59,649 nt of DNA, from NCBI GenBank assembly GCA_002422315.1, contig DIUJ01000086.1:45443-105091 (forward strand), in the 5' to 3' direction. The position numbers were made by a program, and so were the translations under genes. This document shows positions 45,795 through 54,236 of the stretch, one piece after another. Position 1 is the first letter of the stretch. Each line of letters begins with the position of its first letter. Source of the stretch: Bacteroidetes bacterium UBA6161. GTDB taxonomy: Bacteria > Bacteroidota > Bacteroidia > NS11-12g > UBA955. Below the pieces are notes generated by a model, which searched no databases, was not told where the DNA came from, and worked only from the letters and a program-made list of their open reading frames with translations.

Positions 45795-46073
45795 ATGGCA
45801 ACAAATAAAAATAACGACAAAACAAGCAAAAGCACATCTGCACCCAAAACAGATTCAATTATGGTTTTAGGTAGCAAAAATTACAAAATGTTAGGTGTAT
45901 CTTTCCTTTTATTAATCATTGGATTTATATTAATGTCAGGTTCGGAGGATGTAGTGAATGTGAAAAGTGTGAAGTTGACTATAGCTCCTATAGTTGTAAT
46001 GCTAGGATTCATAATGGCGATAGTTTCCATTATGATGCCAGAAAAAAAACAAGAAAATAAAGAGAATAATTAA
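45795..46073 (+). CDS. DUF3098 membrane protein
   Basis: A 92-residue protein with a Lys/Asn/Thr-rich start, then FLLLIIGFILMSGSEDV and LTIAPIVVMLGFIMAIVSIM, the two helices of DUF3098. The function is unknown; the location between ftsX and uppP suggests a role in envelope growth. Its TAA overlaps the uppP ATG by one base (TAATG), four bases after the ftsX stop. Confidence 0.88.
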   Translation: MATNKNNDKTSKSTSAPKTDSIMVLGSKNYKMLGVSFLLLIIGFILMSGSEDVVNVKSVKLTIAPIVVMLGFIMAIVSIMMPEKKQENKENN

Positions 46074-46867
46074 TGCAGTATTGGGAAGCAATACTACTTG
46101 CAATTGTTGAAGGTTTGACAGAATTTTTACCTGTTTCTTCAACTGGTCATTTGATATTATCTAGTGCAGTTTTAGGATTGGAACCAGACGAATTTGTAAA
46201 AATGTTTACTGTTGCGGTTCAACCGGGAGCTATTGCAGCTGTTTTAGTTTTATATTGGAGGAAATTTTTCCAAACCCTTAATTTTTATTGGATTTTGTTT
46301 GTAGCCTTTATCCCTGCTGCAATATTTGGTTTGGCATTTAGCGACACCATTGACAATTTACTTGAAAGCCCATTGGGTGTTGCAATAAGCTTGGTAATAG
46401 GGGGGGGGGTTTTCTTGTTTATAGACAAGTGGTTTGAAAACAATGAAAAGAATCCGGATACCAATGTAGATTGGAAAAAAGCCCTTGTTGTTGGATTCTT
46501 TCAAGTATTATCCTTAATTCCAGGAACTAGCCGCTCAGGCGCCACAATAGTAGGGGGATTGGTAGCTAAACTAAATAGAAAGCAAGCTGCCGAATTTTCA
46601 TTTTTCTTAGCAGTACCAACCTTATTTGCGGCCACGGGTTATAAGTGTTTAAAGTATCAATCAGAGGTTGGTTTTAATTGGAATGATATGAATTTATTAC
46701 TGGTAGGTAATTTGTTTTCATTTGTAGTTGCAATTTTTGCTATTAAAGGGTTTATTAAATTTCTTACATCAAAGGGATTCAAGTTGTTTGGTTGGTATAG
46801 AATTATTTTAGGATCAATCATAATACTTATACTTTTAGTTTTTAAAGTGGATTTAGCAGTGGTATAA
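46073..46867 (+). CDS. uppP: Undecaprenyl-diphosphatase UppP (BacA)
   Basis: Recycles undecaprenyl pyrophosphate to the monophosphate carrier for peptidoglycan synthesis. The 264-residue membrane protein has EGLTEFLPVSSTGHLILS (about 13-30) and PGTSRSGATIVGG (about 150-162), which hold the catalytic Glu, His and Arg. About eight helices are present. A run of ten G (46400-46409) encodes part of IGGGVFLF; the frame is intact as given, but a one-base slip would truncate this usually important enzyme. Confidence 0.95.
   Translation: MQYWEAILLAIVEGLTEFLPVSSTGHLILSSAVLGLEPDEFVKMFTVAVQPGAIAAVLVLYWRKFFQTLNFYWILFVAFIPAAIFGLAFSDTIDNLLESPLGVAISLVIGGGVFLFIDKWFENNEKNPDTNVDWKKALVVGFFQVLSLIPGTSRSGATIVGGLVAKLNRKQAAEFSFFLAVPTLFAATGYKCLKYQSEVGFNWNDMNLLLVGNLFSFVVAIFAIKGFIKFLTSKGFKLFGWYRIILGSIIILILLVFKVDLAVV
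46400..46409 (+). repeat. Homopolymer of ten G inside uppP
   Basis: Ten consecutive G in a very AT-rich genome, coding for three Gly codons and the first base of the next codon. It could mediate slipped-strand variation, or be a sequencing artefact. Confidence 0.9.
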
Positions 46868-46893
46868 ATCTTTAGAATAATAAAAACAAAACA

Positions 46894-47469
46894 TTGGATT
46901 TTAATTATTTAGATATTGAAGTCGTTTCTGTTCTTTTATCCTTAGTATTCGTTGTAGCTATTGTATTCAAAAAAATTTGGGCTTGGCCTTTTGGTATTTT
47001 GGGTTCCATATTTTCAACAATATTGTTTTATCAATCGTACCTATATTCTGAGTCTTTATTGAATCTTTATTATGTTGCAGCTGGCTTTTATGGTTGGTAT
47101 TTTTGGAATAAAAACAAAGTGACATCAACCAATTTTACATGCATAGAAATTTCTGTTTATAAGCATCTTAATTACGTATTAATATCTCTTTTTTTAAGTA
47201 CCTTATTAGGACTATATTTTCATAATTACACCCAAGCGTCGCTTCCTTTTTTAGATTCCTTTACTACGATTTTTAGTTTTCTTGCAACCTATTTACAAGC
47301 ACGTAAAGTTTTATCTTCTTGGTTTTATTGGATGATTCTAAATTTTGTTTCAAGCGGAATGTATTGGTATAAGGATTTGAATATTTATGCGGTATATTCT
47401 TTATTTTTATTTATTCTATCTATTTGTGGTTTAATTAGTTGGAAGAAGAGTGCTTTAAAAGTCGATTAA
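46894..47469 (+). CDS. pnuC: Nicotinamide riboside transporter PnuC-like
   Basis: 191 residues, about seven helices. Family features are WAWPFGILGSIFSTILFY, YYVAAGFYGWYFW with its aromatic row, and SSWFYWMILNFVSSGMYWYK near the end. It would import nicotinamide riboside for NAD synthesis or a related vitamin such as thiamine. No ATG precedes the conserved region, so the TTG at 46894 is the likely start. It follows uppP after 26 bases. Confidence 0.88.
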   Translation: MDFNYLDIEVVSVLLSLVFVVAIVFKKIWAWPFGILGSIFSTILFYQSYLYSESLLNLYYVAAGFYGWYFWNKNKVTSTNFTCIEISVYKHLNYVLISLFLSTLLGLYFHNYTQASLPFLDSFTTIFSFLATYLQARKVLSSWFYWMILNFVSSGMYWYKDLNIYAVYSLFLFILSICGLISWKKSALKVD

Positions 47470-47548
47470 TAAAGCCTATTTGCCGACAAGGTAATTTGAC
47501 ACATTGATTATACAAAAATTATGTAATAACATTGTGTGTCGTATTCTT

Positions 47549-50500
47549 ATGAAAAAAATATTTACACAAATTTCTAAGTTGTTTTTTACAACTATATTAT
47601 TCTTAGCATCATACACTTTATTTTCACAATCTGTAAGCAACAAAGGAACTGAGTTTTTACTGGGTTTTATGGAACATAGAACGGGAACAAGTGCGGGAAT
47701 GTATCTGTATATAACCTCCGATACTTCTACAACAGGAACTGTAAGTGTACCGGGTCAAAATTGGTCTGTTAATTTTACAGTGATTAAGGATAGTATGACT
47801 TTAGTTCCTATTCCAAACAATGTAGCATATATGGGATGTACGGATTGTAAACAAGCCAAAGCAATAATTGTACAAGCTGCTTTGCCTATAGTTGTTTATG
47901 CCCATATATACGAGCAGTTTTTTTCGGATGCAACCTTAGTTCTTCCAGTTACTGCACTTGGGCAAAATTATTATGCCATGTCAAGTAACCAACAAGCACC
48001 TGGAATAAATCCACCTTATAGGGGGCAAATGATGATTATGGCATCACAAGACAGTACTAGAGTAAGAATTACACCAAAGAGAGTTCTAAGAAATTCTTCG
48101 AATGGACAAATTCCTTTAGGTATTCCATATTTTGTTACACTCATGAGAGGTGAAGCTTATCAGGTTAGAGGGTTTAACGTAGCAGATGATATAACAGGTA
48201 CTAAAATAGAAGTAATAGATACAGGTTCTAATTCTTCATGTAAAAAAATAGCAGTTTTTTCTGGAAGTTCCTACTGTTCTGTAGGTTGTAATACAGCTGG
48301 CGACAATTTATTTCACCAAATGTATCCAATTAATACTTATGGATTAGAATATTTTGCAGTTCCATTTGCTTCAAGAGGTAGACACCATGTTAGAATCTTA
48401 GCTTCTGAAGATGCAACTAGGGTTAGGATTAATGGAGCAACTCCTATCATAATAAACCAAGGAGATTTTATAACAACTAGTTTTGATAGTGCAACGGTAG
48501 CACATATTTCTGGAAATAAGCCAATCATTGTTGCCCATTTTACAGAAACTCAAGGATGTAGTTTTTCAGGAGACTTAGGTGACCCAGCAATGCTCCTTTT
48601 AAGTCCAACCACGCAAACACTTAAAAAAATAACATTATACAACTCCGACAAAGAAATAATTCTAAGAAATTATATTAATATAGTGATGCCTACAAATGGA
48701 ATTTCTTCTTTTAGGTTAGATGGAGATACAATCACATTTAGACCAATTCCTACTCGACCTTTGTTTTCTTTTGCCCAAGTACCTGTAACTTTTGGGGTTC
48801 ATAATTTAGAAGCAAATGTTGGTTTTTTGGCAACAGCTTATGGTTTTGGAAGAAATGAATCTTACGCATATACTGCAGGCGCAAATCTTACAGACCAAAA
48901 TCTAAAAATAGAATTTGGCTCAACTAAAACCAATACAACAAATTCACTCTGTTTGGGCGAAACTTCAACATTTAAAGGTACAGCACCATATACTGTTTTT
49001 CAATGGGAATGGGACATGGGTGATGGGATTAAAAGATTTGGTAGTCAAATAAACTATAAATACAGGGATACTGGATTTTACACAGTTAAACTAAAAGTAA
49101 CCAAAGAAAATTTTGATGGCTGTTCACTAGGCGATTCAACTTATTTTGACATAATTGTAAACGACAAACCTAGAACTAATTTCACATGGGATAAAGCTTG
49201 TGGAAACGAAGCTATGGTTTTTTCTGCAAATACATCTGTAGGTACGGGAAGTGTGGTAGATAAATATACATGGGTTCTTGGTGATGGAACAACCGGCGAA
49301 GGGGATACTGTAATACACAGATATTCTAAAGCCGATTCCGCATATACTGTTACTTTGTTTTCTATAACTGATGGAGAATGTAGAGATACTGCAGTAGAAA
49401 GATTCTATGTTCATTCACCTCCAATTGTAGAGTTTAGTTCCGATACTACATTTTGCTTTGCAGATACTACATTTTTCATGGACTTGTCTCAAACCGATAC
49501 TGGTACTATTAATAAATGGGAATGGGATTTTGGTGATTCTACATTCTCAAATACTCAAAACCCAAAGCATTTGTATACAAATTTTGGTACTTTCACACCA
49601 CAACTAATAGCATACGATTCCTTTGGTTGCAGGGATACATTTATTGGTTCCAAGATTATTAAATACTCCGGTTTTAATATTGACTTTGTAAATACAGACA
49701 CCTGCTTAAGTGTAGGAACAAATTTTATTGACTCTTCACAAACAGATAGTACACCTTTTGTAAGTAGAGTTTGGGAAATAGAAAATAGTACATATTCTAC
49801 TGCCAATGTTTTACATAAATTTGATTCAGCGGGGCTTTATACCGTAAAATTAATACGATCCATTAATTCTCAATGTTCCGATTCTATTAGCAAACAGATA
49901 CAAGTTTTTTACCAACCTTCAGCAGCTTTTAGTAAATTAGGAAATTGTTTATCTGATAGTATTCAATTTAACTCCTTGTCAACCCTAAACCAAGGTAACA
50001 TTGCAAAAAGTATTTGGAATATTGAAGGAATTGGAGAATTAGCAGGTAATAAACAAAAAATAAAGTTTGATTCTCATGGAACTAAGAAAATAAAACTAAA
50101 AATAGAAACAGACAAAGGATGTATAGATTCAACTGAAAATAACATAATTGTTTATAGACTTCCTGATGCTCAATTCTTAGTTTCTAATTTTTGTGCAAAT
50201 GATTCTATCTCGATTACTAATTCTTCAAATTACTTTGAAGACGTAAAAAATACTATTGAGTGGTATTATAATGGAAACCTATTTCAAAGTTCGGATAATA
50301 TAAAAATTAAAGAGAGTTCACCAGGGATTAAAGAGGTTTTCATGAAAATTACTTCTATGCAAGGATGTGAAGATACCTTAACAAAGTATTTTCAAGTATA
50401 TAATTTGCCGATAGCAAATTTTAATACATCTGATAATTGTTTAAATGAATTGTCCAGCTTTATTAACACTTCCACCTCTGTAGATGGAAGTATTAATTCG

Positions 50501-51685
50501 TATAATTGGTCTAATAGTGAAAATGGAACTATATTGTTGTCTGAGAATGCTTCATTTTTGTTTGCAAGTCCTGGTAGCAAAACAATTACTTTGGAAATAA
50601 GTTCCGACTTGGGATGTAAAAATTCTGTTCAAAAAAATATGAATGTTTTTGATTTGCCACAAGTAAGTTTTAGCAACAATTTACCCTGTGTAGATGTACA
50701 AGTTAATTTTACTAATACCTCAACTATAGCCAATGGTCTTTTACAATCCTTCCAATGGATTGGAGAAGATGCGATTAATTCCGCCTCAAGCAATACGAAT
50801 CATACTTATTCATTAGCGGGAATATATAAACTTAAATTGATAGCAGAATCTTCAAATGGTTGCAAAGATTCTATAGATAAAAATATCGAGGTTTTTAATA
50901 GTCCAATAATTAGTATTGTGTCTTCTGAAATGGAAGGTTGTTTGCCATTGGACGTGCTTTTAACAGCTAGTATAGATCCAAACACAGGAACTATAGGCAA
51001 TACCCTATGGAAGTTTGGAGACGGTTCTACCTCAAATCAAAATCCTGCTGTACAACAATACAATCAGGTGGGCAGTTTTTATCCGAAAGTTATTGTTACA
51101 AGTGATAAAGGATGCGTAGATAGTGTTTCATTACAAAATCCAATAGTAGTTCATCCTTTACCAACAGCTAGTGCATCAAGCGACAAGCAATCGACAACTA
51201 TTTTTGAAAACACAATTAATTTTGTAAATAATTCTAGCCCTCATATCTCTAGAATTTGGTATTTCCCAGATGGCTCAACTTCGTCATTAGATAATCCTAG
51301 TTATTCTTTTAACGATACAGGTAGATATGGCATTAGATTAAGAATTACTGATGATAACCAATGTGAAGATGAAGCCGTAGTATATGTTAGAATTACAGCT
51401 GAATATGATGTATATATACCAAATGCATTTAGTCCAAATGGGGATTTGTTGAACGACCAATTTAAAATTGAAGGTGAGTTGCGTTATGTTCAAGATTTTA
51501 GAATGGAAATTCTAAATAGGTGGGGAGAAACAGTATTTGTAGCTAAAGAATACAATTTGCCATGGAATGGAGAATATTCTGGTTCGCCTGCTCCTGAAGG
51601 TGTATACGTTGTTATTGTTAAATTCACGGATCCAATAACTGGAGAACCTATTATGCTTAGGTCTACACTTAAATTGTTGAGGTAA
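47549..51685 (+). CDS. Very large secreted IgGFc-binding/PKD protein with type IX sorting domain
   Basis: 1378 residues from the ATG at 47549. The signal peptide ends at LFSQ (about 27). An IgGFc-binding-type domain (about 30-430) starts with GTEFLLGFMEHR and includes ATLVLPVTALGQNYYAMS. PKD-like domains then repeat, for example WEWDMGDGIKRFGSQINYKY and WEWDFGDSTFSNTQNPKHLY. The C-terminus has PNAFSPNGDLLNDQFKIEG and LNRWGETVF, the gliding-motility-associated type B sorting domain, directing export by the type IX system to the surface or medium. An in-frame upstream TTG at 47504 is not used. An adhesion role is inferred. Confidence 0.9.
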   Translation: MKKIFTQISKLFFTTILFLASYTLFSQSVSNKGTEFLLGFMEHRTGTSAGMYLYITSDTSTTGTVSVPGQNWSVNFTVIKDSMTLVPIPNNVAYMGCTDCKQAKAIIVQAALPIVVYAHIYEQFFSDATLVLPVTALGQNYYAMSSNQQAPGINPPYRGQMMIMASQDSTRVRITPKRVLRNSSNGQIPLGIPYFVTLMRGEAYQVRGFNVADDITGTKIEVIDTGSNSSCKKIAVFSGSSYCSVGCNTAGDNLFHQMYPINTYGLEYFAVPFASRGRHHVRILASEDATRVRINGATPIIINQGDFITTSFDSATVAHISGNKPIIVAHFTETQGCSFSGDLGDPAMLLLSPTTQTLKKITLYNSDKEIILRNYINIVMPTNGISSFRLDGDTITFRPIPTRPLFSFAQVPVTFGVHNLEANVGFLATAYGFGRNESYAYTAGANLTDQNLKIEFGSTKTNTTNSLCLGETSTFKGTAPYTVFQWEWDMGDGIKRFGSQINYKYRDTGFYTVKLKVTKENFDGCSLGDSTYFDIIVNDKPRTNFTWDKACGNEAMVFSANTSVGTGSVVDKYTWVLGDGTTGEGDTVIHRYSKADSAYTVTLFSITDGECRDTAVERFYVHSPPIVEFSSDTTFCFADTTFFMDLSQTDTGTINKWEWDFGDSTFSNTQNPKHLYTNFGTFTPQLIAYDSFGCRDTFIGSKIIKYSGFNIDFVNTDTCLSVGTNFIDSSQTDSTPFVSRVWEIENSTYSTANVLHKFDSAGLYTVKLIRSINSQCSDSISKQIQVFYQPSAAFSKLGNCLSDSIQFNSLSTLNQGNIAKSIWNIEGIGELAGNKQKIKFDSHGTKKIKLKIETDKGCIDSTENNIIVYRLPDAQFLVSNFCANDSISITNSSNYFEDVKNTIEWYYNGNLFQSSDNIKIKESSPGIKEVFMKITSMQGCEDTLTKYFQVYNLPIANFNTSDNCLNELSSFINTSTSVDGSINSYNWSNSENGTILLSENASFLFASPGSKTITLEISSDLGCKNSVQKNMNVFDLPQVSFSNNLPCVDVQVNFTNTSTIANGLLQSFQWIGEDAINSASSNTNHTYSLAGIYKLKLIAESSNGCKDSIDKNIEVFNSPIISIVSSEMEGCLPLDVLLTASIDPNTGTIGNTLWKFGDGSTSNQNPAVQQYNQVGSFYPKVIVTSDKGCVDSVSLQNPIVVHPLPTASASSDKQSTTIFENTINFVNNSSPHISRIWYFPDGSTSSLDNPSYSFNDTGRYGIRLRITDDNQCEDEAVVYVRITAEYDVYIPNAFSPNGDLLNDQFKIEGELRYVQDFRMEILNRWGETVFVAKEYNLPWNGEYSGSPAPEGVYVVIVKFTDPITGEPIMLRSTLKLLR

Positions 51686-51797
51686 ATAATAGAATAAAAA
51701 TAATAAAATGTAAAGCTATTAACCTAAATACAAGGTGCTATAGTTTTATTAAAGTAGATGTATTATTTGTTTAGAACATACAGCAATTGAAGGAAAC

Positions 51798-52100
51798 TTA
51801 AAGTTTTTTAACTATTTGCTCTTTGTAAATAGGCTTAGAATAAATATGGAAATCTATCCATCTTCTAATTGCTGTATCTAGATAATTTTCTAATAATTTA
51901 ACACTTAATTTTTGGTCTATCTCGTCTAGCATTTCTTTGTTTGAGTAAGGCCTTATTTCAATTTTTTGATATAATCCATTCTCCATAATAATTTTAGCAG
52001 CAAGAAAGCTATTGCTTCTCTTCGCAATGAAGGTTAGAATGTCACCTGTTTCTTTTTCTAATCCAATTTCTAGATCAAAATAATTGAAAATAACTATCAT
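51798..52100 (-). CDS. Conserved-looking small protein of unknown function
   Basis: 100 residues from the ATG at 52100. A hydrophobic beta strand (MIVIFNYFDLEIG) opens it, then a mixed region with EIDQKLSVKLLENYLDTAIR and a basic tail. No family recognised. TAAGTTTG on the minus strand (52114-52107) fits the -7 element seven bases upstream, with TTTG (52134-52131) 16 bases further. It has the same orientation as the B12-binding regulator but is 207 bases away, so it is probably a separate unit. Confidence 0.6.
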   Translation of the reverse strand: MIVIFNYFDLEIGLEKETGDILTFIAKRSNSFLAAKIIMENGLYQKIEIRPYSNKEMLDEIDQKLSVKLLENYLDTAIRRWIDFHIYSKPIYKEQIVKKL

Positions 52101-52307
52101 GTTGAGCAAACTTAAGAATTTTTATTAAATCAAAATAGGAAGTTCCACCAAACTCCCTTTTTTTCTGAAAAAAGAAATTGTATTTTGGGTATTAAGATAT
52201 TGAAGAGTAGAATACTACATAGCTACAATCTATAGAATACAAGAAACGCTAAGAATAAATCTTAGTTTTAAGAACTTAAGAATTGTATTTATTTAGGTTT
52301 AATACGA

Positions 52308-53285
52308 TTAAGATTCTATTCCATCCAATAAATCAGAGAAATGTGAAGGTGATTTTAAAACCACAACATTCTCGGGAGTTTGAAGGTCTTTTTTGCTTAA
52401 AATTTGGCTGCCTGTTAACAAGATTTGGCTATGTGGCCAATGTATAGAAAGGGTATCTACAAACTTTTGAATTTTAATATTAGAGCTGAGCGAAGTAATG
52501 ATAGAAAAAATATAATCTGGTTTATGAACAGAAAGTATCTTGTAAAGGTCTTCGTAGGGTAGGGATGAACCCAGGTAAATTACTTGGTGCCCCCTTGCTC
52601 TGAGAATATAATTCGCAAATAAAAGACCAATATCATGTGTTTCTCCACTGGGTATAAATAAAAGAAACTTTTTTGCGTTTGGCTTTATTTCTCCATTAAG
52701 ATTATCTATACTCACAAAAAGTTTTTGTCGTATTAAACTTGAGACAAAATGTTCGTGTGCTGGTTGTATAACACCAGTAATCCAAAGTATACCACATTTT
52801 TCTAAAAAAGGAAAGATAAGCTTAGACATGCTATATTCTAAACCTTTCCTTAATATACTCAAGCCAAGTATTCTATTAAATTCCTTTTCATTGAAATTCA
52901 TCATAGAATCAACCAACTCATTTATTTCGCTAGCAAACTTGTTTTGGTGTTCAGTAATTTTCAAGCAAGTTTCGTTGACTTCTTTTACAGACATGGAAGC
53001 AATTTTGGAAATTTTATATCCATGCTTGTTTAATACGGAAATGTTTAATAAAAACCTTAAATCGCTTTCATCATAATATCGAATATTGGTAGGTGTTCTC
53101 TTGGGTTCTAAAAATCCATAGCGCTGTTCCCATATTCGAATAGTGTGAGCTTTAATTCCAGTTATCGTTTCAATATCTTTAATGCTGTAAATATCTTTAC
53201 CTTCAATTGTATTCGACTCCATTTTAGCCGAAAAGAAAGGTTCCTCTGAACCAAAATCTAAAGAAGAATCTAGGTAATTACTCAT
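52308..53285 (-). CDS. MerR-family regulator with cobalamin-binding domain (CarH/LitR-like)
   Basis: 325 residues from the ATG at 53285. A MerR HTH (about 30-100) has YSIKDIETITGIKAHTIRIW and then EQRYGFLEP. The helical region contains W, nine residues, then EH (ILWITGVIQPAHEHF), the pattern that caps adenosylcobalamin in CarH. The B12 domain has GETHDIG, an ExHxxG motif with the lower-axial His. This suggests a light-sensing repressor using coenzyme B12. It is divergent from the SDR-photolyase pair, and a photolyase target fits. Another in-frame start at 53312 (TTG) is less likely. Confidence 0.88.
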   Translation of the reverse strand: MSNYLDSSLDFGSEEPFFSAKMESNTIEGKDIYSIKDIETITGIKAHTIRIWEQRYGFLEPKRTPTNIRYYDESDLRFLLNISVLNKHGYKISKIASMSVKEVNETCLKITEHQNKFASEINELVDSMMNFNEKEFNRILGLSILRKGLEYSMSKLIFPFLEKCGILWITGVIQPAHEHFVSSLIRQKLFVSIDNLNGEIKPNAKKFLLFIPSGETHDIGLLFANYILRARGHQVIYLGSSLPYEDLYKILSVHKPDYIFSIITSLSSNIKIQKFVDTLSIHWPHSQILLTGSQILSKKDLQTPENVVVLKSPSHFSDLLDGIES

Positions 53286-53300
53286 TTTATTTATTATTAA

Positions 53301-53331
53301 CAAACATAACAACTTTTTAAAGTTACTTTTG
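53301..53331. promoter_or_regulatory. Divergent -7 elements with inverted-repeat operator candidate
   Basis: On the minus strand TATGTTTG (53308-53301) fits the -7 element of the regulator gene; on the plus strand TACTTTTG (53324-53331) fits that of the SDR gene. Between them AACTTT-TT-AAAGTT (53311-53324) is a perfect inverted repeat inside a longer imperfect symmetry (about 53296-53336). A dimeric regulator bound here could block both promoters. Confidence 0.6.
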
Positions 53332-53342
53332 TTTTAAATAAC

Positions 53343-54236
53343 ATGAAAATTTTAATAACAGGTTCTTCAGGAATGGTAGGAAGCGAGTTGGTTTTATGGT
53401 GCCAACAAAATAATATAGAGTTACTTAGACTAGTTTCTTCAGGGAAAAAAGGTCCAAATATTTTTCGATGGAGTGTGGATAACGGAATAATAGATCCAAT
53501 TCCATATACAGAAATAGACATTGTTGTTCATTTAGCTGGTGAATCAATAGCTTCCAAACCATGGTCACAAGAACAAAAGAATAGAATATTAAAAAGTAGA
53601 GTTTTGCCTTTGCAACTTCTATACAAAGGATTTAAAGATTCAAATCATTGGCCAAAGAAAATAATTAGTGCTTCCGGTACAGGAATATACCCAGCATTTG
53701 AAAACAATACTTATGAAGAGGAATCTAATGTTGGCAATAATTTTTTATCTGATGTGTGTATAGAGTGGGAAAAAGCGGCAAAAGAATATTCTTCGCATTC
53801 TCAAGTATATATTCACCGATTTGGAGTTGTATTAGGTAAAAAAGGTTTTTTGAAAGAGATCTTGGCTCCTGCCAAATGGTATGCAGGAGCTGTTCCTGGT
53901 TCTGGAAATCAATATGTTCCATGGATCCACATTCAAGACCTTGTAAAAGTATTAACAGATTCAATTGAAGGTAAATTAGAGCCAAATACCTACAATGTTG
54001 TAGCACCTGAATTGGCGGATATGCAAACAATAACAAAAAAAGCCATACACGCGATTAATAGAAAACTACTACTTCCCAATTTACCTGTATTTTTAGTTAA
54101 CTTTTTGTTTGGTGAAAGGGCCTTGTTGTTACTTAGTTCTCAAAAAGTTTTGCCAAGTAATTTACAAAAAGCTAGTTTTAGCTTTACTTATCCAGATTTA
54201 GATTCCGCCTTAAATAACTTATTAAAAAGAAAATGA
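53343..54236 (+). CDS. TIGR01777-type SDR epimerase (YfcH-like)
   Basis: 297 residues. The Rossmann start is KILITGSSGMVGSELVLW; DIVVHLAGESIASKPWS and SASGTGIYPAFEN are typical of this SDR subgroup, and VPWIHIQDLVKVL is the conserved late helix. The C-terminus has the DUF1731 pattern (QKVLPSNLQKASFSFTYPDL). The substrate is unknown, but the family is repeatedly found with photolyase genes and B12-dependent regulators. It has a -7 element 11 bases before its ATG and overlaps the photolyase start by four bases. Confidence 0.88.
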   Translation: MKILITGSSGMVGSELVLWCQQNNIELLRLVSSGKKGPNIFRWSVDNGIIDPIPYTEIDIVVHLAGESIASKPWSQEQKNRILKSRVLPLQLLYKGFKDSNHWPKKIISASGTGIYPAFENNTYEEESNVGNNFLSDVCIEWEKAAKEYSSHSQVYIHRFGVVLGKKGFLKEILAPAKWYAGAVPGSGNQYVPWIHIQDLVKVLTDSIEGKLEPNTYNVVAPELADMQTITKKAIHAINRKLLLPNLPVFLVNFLFGERALLLLSSQKVLPSNLQKASFSFTYPDLDSALNNLLKRK

